A stretch of DNA of 64,000 nt from NCBI RefSeq assembly GCF_002994745.2, contig NC_037089.1, forward strand, positions 87,630,347 to 87,694,346. The letters run 5' to 3'. Source of the DNA: Rosa chinensis (Eukaryota > Streptophyta > Magnoliopsida > Rosales > Rosaceae). Shown in pieces: positions 56,178-64,000 of the stretch. The notes beneath the pieces were generated by a model that saw only the letters and a program-made list of their open reading frames with translations, was not told the origin of the DNA and did no database searches. The position numbers were made by a program, and so were the translations under genes. Positions within the stretch are counted from its first letter, which is position 1. Each line of letters starts with the position of its first letter.

Positions 56178-59100
56178 CTACAAATTTGAGTGGCCAACTC
56201 GAACTTGTACTCTATGCCATGAAGTGTTCAGTATCCCTCTCAAGTTCCAAATGTCCTCCACTTTTTCAGGTTGTACATTTGCTGCTGAATCCACCTGCAC
56301 ATCAAAGATGTCGAGGACCATGAGACTTGTATGCTCAATTCACTGATTCAGTGTAAATGACTAAAATTTTATACACATTATGTATGCAGGTAAAAAGAAA
56401 ATTCTGTCATTGAATGGGTATAGAATACAGCAGATATGATCAAAGGATATACAGTATTGAGTCATAACATGTCGATGAAGCAGGTATCAAGGATAAGAAG
56501 TTTCACAAGTTCAAACACGTGGTCAGAACTTGAATCTTCTAGTGCTAGAAGTCTACCAAAAGGTCATGCACAGTTTTTTGGCAACTCAACCAGAAAAACC
56601 AGTAGTTTTGCAGACCAATGCACAAGCATGTGTCAGAATTTTGAAACATGTGATTAATATCTATTGTATAGGTTCACGGATGTAAAAAATGTACCTTCAT
56701 ATTCATATGAATTACATTCAGGCATATATAATAAATAGCCATCCAAGGAAGTCAGCTTTTGGTTTGTCAATAATATATAATTAAGAAGTCAAGCACAAGC
56801 ACATAAGCTTACCAAGGAAGGAAAATTAAATAATCAAGCATCTCGTAGAATGGTGCATGATACACGATATAGGAGGGGTAAAACAGTGGTGCATGATACA
56901 CGATATAGGTGCATGATACACGATATAGGAGGGGTAAAACAGTGGTGCATGATACACGATATAGGAGGGGTAAAATAGTTAAATAACATAGGAGAATGCT
57001 TCTAAACACTGCTCCTATGGTTGTACTAATTCTTTAAACCAGCATTCATATTGACTGGGTTATGGGTCATACAGGTTGTGTCATTAGATCCCCCGGTAGC
57101 CAATGATAAATTCAAAATTACAAAAATCTTCACCACAAACTTTAGGTAAAGTTAGTTGAAAACAAGGGCCTTGTGGGTGAAAGGTCTTCTGAGCCAAGAG
57201 TCCAACCACTGGTCACACTGGCCAAACCCTTCAAATGATAAGGGTTTTACAGAAATGGGTTAGTTGATAGTCCAGGTGTATCTATAAAGTTGAGTCCAAA
57301 CATTATGAACTTTGTAAGCTACAACTGTAACTTCTGATATGGGCTATTTTAGATGGTATGCGTCCTATTCACAAAATTGATGTCGAGGATTAGATATGAA
57401 TTGGTGCATGTAAACTTCCTAATTCTAGGAAATTGTATCATTGTAAATAATATGTTATCAGAATCAACGAAACATACTGCTTTTGCAACAATTTGAGTGC
57501 TCTGTTGGACATCAACCAAGGCCTCAAAAAGTACCCATGCCCATTTATCACTGCATGTGGCCTCTGCAATATATGGGATGCCAGTTTTCTGATGTCTAGA
57601 TGCTTCTACCCAGGTATTGCCACCATCAACAGACACATCAACTCTCTCAATGCCACGACCACCTCCTGATGCTGCATAACCACTGACTTTTACCTGTACA
57701 ACCCATATTCAGAAAGGATTAAAACCAACAAGACCATTGCATGTGAAACTCAGTTCCCCACCATATCAGGTACTGTGGCAGCAAATAAATAGTCTTGAAC
57801 ATGATCAAGAAGGGAAGTGTGCAATGCATGAGGACTACGAAAAAAACAACCAATTACCATGGTTGCAGGATAAAAGAATGAAGGGGAAAACTGAGAATTT
57901 TGAACCTCCACAGTTTTGCAGGCAGTTAAAAAAGCTGTTTAGCAATATAAGTAATCAAATACCTATGCTATGAGAAGGTAAAGACACTTGAGAGCTTTGA
58001 CCTTTACCATGCATGCTGAAAGAGAGTTATTGAATTGGAATATGAAGCTAAAACAGCAGCAATTCAGATCTCTGTATATGCCATAATGTAAAGTAAACAA
58101 TAGACATATTCAATTGCATAAAGAGATGGAAAATATTGCAGTTTGCAAACAGAACCAACCTTTCCAGGCTTTATTGCATTCACATCCTCTAAAGAACAAA
58201 TTACACACTGTCAATCAGCAATATCCTATGTCAGCCAAATAAAACAGTGTAATTGAGAAAATTCATGGCAATTCCGCAAAACGTGAGATCGGCTTTCCAT
58301 ACCTGGACAGGAAAATCCATTTGTGGCCTCCTGGTGGACCAATTAATGTTATCCCAGTTTACTGAAGGTGGAAACATTTTGTAGTCCTTTTGCATAAAGA
58401 AGCCCTGCAAGGTTGTCAGGTAAGTTTGAATCATACAAATATCTGCGATATGATAGAAAAAAGATTACTATGAATAATAAACCGAGGAATCCATTTCCAA
58501 CCTGACATTCCTCTGCAATGACATTAATAGAATCAAGCCATTTAACAGAACGGGCACCTATAACACCAGGTACAACTACACGCAATGGATACCCATGATC
58601 CCTGTTTAGGGTCTTCACATGATAAGAGAATATAAAACAAAACCAATGTGAGACTGATATACTGATGCCATGTGCCAAAAAATTGATCACTAGAGGATCT
58701 ACCAGGCAGAAATTAAAAGGAGATAAAGTAAAAAATTACAAGGCCGACCAAAATGCAACAGGTTCATAACCAAATACTTATGCAATAAACCAGAAACATG
58801 TGATTGATAAGCAATGCTGAACAAATGGCATAACTGTAGGATTCAACTTACCTCTCCATTCATCTCATAAGCAAGTAAAACGTCTGCTTCTGGGCTTGTG
58901 GCCTGAATCAATGGAATTGATGCCTTGTAGGGGCCTCCATTCTCCTCCTATAAGATGTAATCATTGCTCTAACTATTAGAATGAAAAAATGATTTCCTTT
59001 TGCTAACGTAAAATCTCTTTATCTACCGGAAAACATCTCAAAACCAAAGAAATGACTTCAGATATTAAGTATCCAAGCTTGTACCTTACACCTATCAACG

Positions 59101-60154
59101 CTTACAAACTCGACATGTTTTCCACCAGATTTAGTTGCACCTGTCAACTTTGATATTCCCACAAGTTCAAGCACATCAGCCAATTTCGCACCACCCCATA
59201 CAGCTGTAATGAGCTTGAAGAAAATTTATAACAGTTAACACCTATACTAGCGAAAAGTTCTCTGACAAGACAAATGATAGATAACAGATATTCATGCAGA
59301 TATAATCTAGTTGGGAAATCAAAGACCACCGTTACATAAATGCTTAATGCTAAGTTTGTGAGAAAAAAAAAAAAGAGAACAGTAAAAATTCGTTGTGGAA
59401 ACAATGAAAGAGCAACAAACCATTTCCTATCGCAGAAACATCCCACCCTACTCCCTTAACAGTCCGAGTTTGGCTCATAGCTGTCCTCCTATTACCTGCA
59501 CACTGATTAATCCACACCAATAAAATCCCACGGCAGTCAAATAACACAATAAATTTCTTTGAAACCAAATGCATAACAGTAAGATACCTGCAATGTAGCA
59601 GTGACATTATACTTTGGAAGCGCCCTGTGATCACACAAGAACTCAATTCTTTTACACTAAGCACATATTGATTAACAAAAATCACATAAACTATTGCACA
59701 CAACTCACCTGATATCATTCAAAAACAGCTGCTTCGGATTTTCGATCAATCCGGTTATGGAAACAGAGTAGCTAAAATTTGCAGAACAAGTTAGTAACAC
59801 TGAATAGGGAAGATTTTGAAAGCTGTTGATTGATTAGGTTTAAGGATTTAGAGACCTGTGGACGTCATCGACTACTGGAATAGGACCGTGGTTTCTCTTG
59901 TAGAAGAACTCCACCGGAGTGACGTAAGCGGCGCCGAGAGCTGAGCGCGGTGGCTCGGCATTGAAAGGCTCCTGTGATTTGATTCAAAGATTGAATTTCA
60001 GGAACGATTTTTTCAGAGATAAGAATCAAAGAGACTGAACTGAAGAAGAAGAAGAAGAAGGATGAGAGAGAAGACTGACCTTGGCATTGATTTTGAGGCT
60101 CGGATGTCGAGGCGGCTCCCGCGAGTAATCTGAAGGACCAGTGACGCCGGGCAT
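56178..60154 (-). CDS. SOX: Peroxisomal sulfite oxidase (molybdenum cofactor enzyme), 393 aa
   Basis: Twelve exons on the minus strand: 60154-60080, 59971-59856, 59771-59709, 59624-59588, 59502-59421, 59203-59085, 58947-58852, 58612-58502, 58404-58303, 58207-58160, 57693-57478 and 56294-56178. Splice sites are GT-AG and phases close to 1182 bp, giving 393 residues, the length known for Arabidopsis sulfite oxidase. It starts [20 protein letters not shown]. Cys98 ([11 protein letters not shown]) is the molybdenum ligand. [20 protein letters not shown] belongs to the cofactor domain and [12 protein letters not shown] to the dimerisation domain. The C-terminus SNL is a type 1 peroxisomal signal. 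There is no haem domain, as in other plant enzymes. It oxidises sulfite to sulfate with oxygen, yielding peroxide. Confidence 0.96.
56851..56978. repeat. 36-bp minisatellite in the last SOX intron
   Basis: The core GGTGCATGATACACGATATA occurs four times; three copies carry the tail GGAGGGGTAAAAYAGT and one is shortened to the core. It sits in the 1.18-kb intron between the last two coding exons. Confidence 0.9.
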
Positions 60155-60810
60155 TTTCGACTTTTCCGACGAGTTTTCCGATTGCCAAAGGGAGGGATAA
60201 AAGAGTAGTGAATTTGTGATGGAGTGAGCAACTAAAGCTCTTTGGGGCTAACGAGTGACAGGTGGCGGTGGCGTTTTATAGGTCACTACTTGTTTGGACT
60301 GTTGCGGGTGGCGGAGGTCCGAATTGAGTCTCAAATAGTCCAAAAACCCGAATTTTATAATGGCGGGGAACCGGGTTTGAAACCGGAGGCGCCCTCTGTT
60401 TCCCAGATTATAATGCAATTGTATATATTAATATATTATCGCTGCAAATGCCTTCATCATACTTCTGGTAATGGAGAGAGGTGAGGGTTATCAAAACTTC
60501 TACTCTCTAGCGTACATGATTTATTGATAGCACAAAGTCGGACCATCAACCGTCTTCACACACCATCGGATCATGCGTGTATGCCTAGAAGTTTCGGAGT
60601 ATTATATGGTCTATGCTTACGGATGGTAGTTATCAAAACACTAGACAGCATGTCGTGTTCAACTACAAGTTGATGTCGTGTTATCGACTAAAATGTACAC
60701 TAGGCTCTTGGCTTTGGCATTGATGGAGGATTGGGAAAATGGAAAAGAGGTGATGGTTAATGTGTTGAAGCATAATGTCATGAACGAAGGCGGTGTTTAG
60801 AAAGGAGAAG
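60155..60810. other. SOX upstream region and intergenic sequence
   Basis: The first 100-200 bp presumably hold the SOX leader and promoter. No gene, and nothing else that can be named. Confidence 0.45.
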
Positions 60811-61632
60811 GAAAGCTATGGTGGAACTGGAAGATGAGAACATGTGGAGGCCTTGTGTAGATCATTTATTTAATTTTTTAACAAAATTGAAAATCGTTAA
60901 GACGTTCATAATCGTGATTTATCAGTTGTAAACATGAATAGTTCATGTTTGACAAATTTGGTTCGTCTATTTATTTGATCTAGTTCGGTACCTTAACAAT
61001 TAGCAATTTGGATAAAAAAATTTGGAAGTGATCTACTCATGCATACGTAAACATCAAACGATTGATTTGCCATAATGTAATTGAAAAGCCATGGTGGAAT
61101 TGGAAGATGAGAACCTGTGGAGGCCATGTGTAGATCATTTATGTAATTTTTCAACAAAATTGAAAATCGTTAAAAACGTTCATAATCATGATTTATCAGT
61201 TATGAACATGAACAGTTTAATTATGTTTGACAAATTTGGTTCGTCAATTGATTTGATCTAGTTCGGTACCTTAACAATTAGCAATTTGGATGAAATTTTT
61301 TAGAAATGATCTACTCATGCATACATAAACATCTAACGATTAATTTAATCGAAAAACTATGGTGGAACTGGAAGGTGAGAACCTGTGGAGGCCATGTGTA
61401 GATCATTTATGTAATTTTTCAACCAAATTGAAAATCGTTAAGACGTTCATAATCGTGATTTATCAGTTATGAACATAAACGGTTCATGTTTGACAATTTA
61501 GGTTTGTCAATTGATTTGATCTAGTTCGGTATCTTAACAATTAGCAATTTGGATGAAAATTTTCAGAAGTAATCTACTCATGCATACATAAACATCTAAC
61601 GATTGATTTTCTGTAATATAATCAAAAAACCA
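60811..61632. repeat. Three tandem copies of a 270-bp repeat
   Basis: Copies begin near 60811, 61082 and 61352, each with CTATGGTGGAACTGGAAG-like starts and the shared blocks GTAGATCATTTATGTAATTT, ATCGTGATTTATCAGTTA, TTGATCTAGTTCGGTACCTT and CTACTCATGCATACATAAAC. They differ from each other by a few percent plus small indels. Non-coding. Confidence 0.92.
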
Positions 61633-61639
61633 AACCGTT

Positions 61640-63460
61640 GATTAGAAAGTTCTCAGAAGTACTACTTTGCATAATTGGAAGAAACAACAAAATCTACTTG
61701 CAATTTAACATAAGACACTCTGAGAGTATTACACCAAATGCACACAGATTTTATATCATGTTGTAAAGCATAATCTCCCATAAAGTGAATAACCTGACTC
61801 GGAGTCACGATGACAGATGTGCCAATATTCTCATTGAACGTGGGTTCTACTGCAATCATAGCTGCAACACCAAGAAAACAATGGATAAAAGAGGATTCTT
61901 AATGAGCTGGAGCAAAATTAATAGGAAACCAAAGGAGGTAGAGCAAAATGTTTGACCTGGGTGCTAGGAATGGTGGAGGCGATGCTTTGCTCTAATTCCA
62001 CCAGATATTCTACGGGAATTAGGGTTTTAGTTATACTTTCAGGAGCAGGCAGAAAGAGCTTGTGATGAGGGATGACATAACCAAGTAGATACACTGCCCA
62101 ATGAATTTCATTTGTTCTGTCCCCAGAACAAATGTAATTCACATCAGGCGGCGCAACAGCATTGCTAATCATTTTTTGAATTGTTTTATTTCTTGCCATC
62201 ACAACTCTTCCTCCCCCAAATTTTTCATTCACTACCTTCCGGACAATTTTGAGTCCATCAGGCTGATCGGCAGCAAAGCTAATCATTTTTCGAATTGTTT
62301 TATTTCTTGCCATCACAACTATTCCTCCCCCAGATCTTTCATTCACCACTTTCCAGATAATTTTTAGTTCATCCTTATCCACCCTATATGAATTAACCAA
62401 TACCACACAAGTGCATGGATCCCAGAAACCCTGAATAACGTATTGTAGTTCCCTCTCGTCCAGGTCCACTAGATATTCTACGGGAATTAGGGTTTTAGTT
62501 ATAATTTCTGGAGCAGGCAGAAAGAGCTTGTAATGAGGGATGACATAACTGAGTAGATACATTGCCTTGACAGACACAAATCAAAGTAACAAGCTGAGCA
62601 TTAGATATTCTACGGGAATACTTTCTGGAGCAGGCAGAAAGAGCTTGTGATGTGCGAGTGTCACCATACTGGACAAATATAAGTCCAAATTCACCCTAGA
62701 AAAATAAATACAATCATTCGCAGAAAAAAAAATTAAACAATCAAAATTCTGAAAATAAAAATAGAATACATACAGATACATAATAGAGTAGTCGCCAAAT
62801 ATTGCAATGAATTTCATCGTCCCTAGGAAAAATAATTTCATTGTTCCTAAGAAAAATGTAATTCACATCAGGCGGCGCAGCAACAAAGCCAATCATTTTT
62901 CGAATTATTTTATTTATTGTCATCACATCTCTAACTCCCCCAGATCTTTCATTCACTACCTTCCGGATAATTTTAGAGCAAGTTCACCCGTTGGGTCACT
63001 AGGTCACCCACTATTCACTGCTTTTTAGTGTTAATTTCACCCTCTGGGTCACGAGCACAGTGTATTTCGTGCCCTGGGTCACCATGTACAGTGTTCTGGG
63101 TCACCATGGTGACCTGCACAGTGGATTTTGTGCCCTGGGTCACGGGCATAGTGTATTTCTTGACCCAGAGAATGAAAATATATACTAAAAAGCAATGAAT
63201 AGTAGGTGACCCAGTGACCCAACGGGTAAACTTACTCTTAAAAGTCCATTAGGCGGCGTGGCAGCAAAGCTAATCATTTTTTGAATTGTTTTATTTCTTG
63301 CCATCACAACTCTTCCTTTCCCGGATCTTTCATTCACTACCTTCCGGATAATTTTAGGTTCATCCTTATCCACCTTATACGGATTAAACAACATCAACAA
63401 AGTGCATGGATCCCAGAAACCTTGAATAACATATTGTAGTTCCCTCCCATCCAGGCCTCT
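61640..63460 (-). pseudogene. Mosaic of duplicated exon-like fragments of an unrecognised gene
   Basis: On the minus strand, four kinds of block recur. (m1) VVNERSGGGRVVMARNKT with IRKMISFAA, at 63355-63270, 62975-62890, 62365-62278 and 62250-62165. (m2) HHKLFLPAPESITKTLIPVE, at 62570-62470, 62100-62003 and, shortened, 62652-62602. (m3) ELQYVIQGFWDPCT with VDKDELKII, at 63456-63359 and 62470-62369. (m4) PPDVNYICSGDRTNEIHWA, at 62160-62100 and, altered, 62880-62815. 62577-61918 is open for 219 codons across several blocks. I do not recognise the family. Partial blocks, a MITE inside one of them and altered edges suggest a decaying tandem-duplicated gene piece rather than a working gene, though a spliced gene running past 64000 is possible. 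A separate open stretch at 61859-61662 (MIAVEPTFNENIGTSVIVTP) may be a further exon. Confidence 0.5.
62976..63237. mobile_element. Tourist-like MITE (262 bp), TTA duplication, confirmed by paralogous empty site
   Basis: The left end GAGCAAGTTCACCCGTTGGG faces the complement of the right end, GAGTAAGTTTACCCGTTGGG. The inverted arms reach about 85 bp, and TTA flanks both sides (62973-62975, 63238-63240). The sibling block at 62230-62270 reads straight from CCGGACAATTTT to GAGTCCATCAGG where this copy is interrupted, so the ends are certain. Confidence 0.88.
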
Positions 63461-64000
63461 AAGTCTCTAAATAATTTGGATTAGTGTCAATAGAACAGGC
63501 AGGGATTTGGATTAGTGTCAATAGAAAAGGCAGGGGTGAGTCTTCATAGGCCACAAGCCAATTTCAGTACATCAAAATGCTGCAAGCACTTCTCATACCA
63601 GTCGAGCTATGCATGCGACAGATCGTTCTGATACCGATATCATTCCATTGTGGAGGACATGCGAAAGAATATTATGAATGTGAATACACTATACAACAAA
63701 AGGAATATACTATACAAAATGAGTTCATCAGGGAAGTACCAAGTATTATAAACAACCTAATTCTATGTTCACTGTAAGAGGAGTATTACTATCACTTATA
63801 CAAACTACATCTCTTATACTGCAAAGGATTGACAAGCCAAAGTACTCAACTTACAACTTATGACTCCATCTGCATTCTCAATCTGCAGACTTTAGTTACA
63901 GCAAGACTGTGCATACGACGCTAAGCAAAAATGCTCTTTATTTCCCAAGCTCCCTGCTGGCTGCTGCTATTTGAGGCTTCATAAATGAAACATAAAAGGA
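63461..64000. other. Unassigned right edge
   Basis: No gene supported. Two tandem copies of a 31-bp phrase (ATTTGGATTAGTGTCAATAG and on) lie at about 63473-63534. It may contain introns or flank of the gene-like mosaic to the left. Confidence 0.4.

Noticed and set aside
60811..61632. CRISPR-like array
   Set aside because: Only three long units without short spacers, in plant nuclear DNA; an ordinary tandem repeat.

Overview
This is a window of nuclear DNA from a flowering plant. Spliced genes with GT-AG introns, a nuclear gene for a plastid ribosomal protein, a miR2111-type target gene, Copia and LINE retroelements and many small DNA transposons all point to a core eudicot. My impression is Rosaceae, but that is not proven. 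Seven intact or nearly intact host genes were rebuilt exon by exon, plus one more host gene cut by the left edge.

Layout. 1-646 (-) and 3661-4434 (-): tandem HMA-domain, HIPP-type genes, the first one partial. 4660-6603: a Pack-MULE-like element with hairpin ends and a captured TCP-domain fragment. 8059-8951 (-): plastid ribosomal protein bS21 (GHS1-like). 9-22 kb: a transposon-rich stretch with LINE 3' ends, two more Mutator-like elements with exact 9-bp target duplications, a fold-back element and an ORF1-only LINE. 23830-25092 (+): kelch F-box gene of the HOLT/TML type with a near-complete miR2111 site. 26166-27794 (-): ribosomal protein uL22 (RPL17), divergent from 28983-31187 (+), SWI/SNF subunit SWP73/SNF12. 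32309-36245 (+): FIDGETIN-LIKE-1. 37129-38664 (-): CYP94 cytochrome P450. 40.7-48.9 kb: a truncated LINE beside a Copia element with near-identical LTRs and a ruined coding region. 51.0-53.3 kb: a PIF/Harbinger-type element nested in a Mutator-like one. 56178-60154 (-): peroxisomal sulfite oxidase. 60.8-63.5 kb: a three-copy 270-bp tandem repeat and a mosaic of duplicated fragments of a gene I do not recognise, one interrupted by a Tourist-like MITE.

The host genes do not form a pathway. They look like an old syntenic block: from memory, their Arabidopsis counterparts sit in two chromosome 3 clusters (around At3g27120-27160 and At3g01890-01910), and here the two sets lie together and interleaved. 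The intergenic space is mainly a record of transposition. At least four elements have exact 9-bp target duplications typical of Mutator-like transposons, and one carries a recognisable transcription factor fragment. Nothing resembling a CRISPR array, an operon or a bacterial defence system is present.
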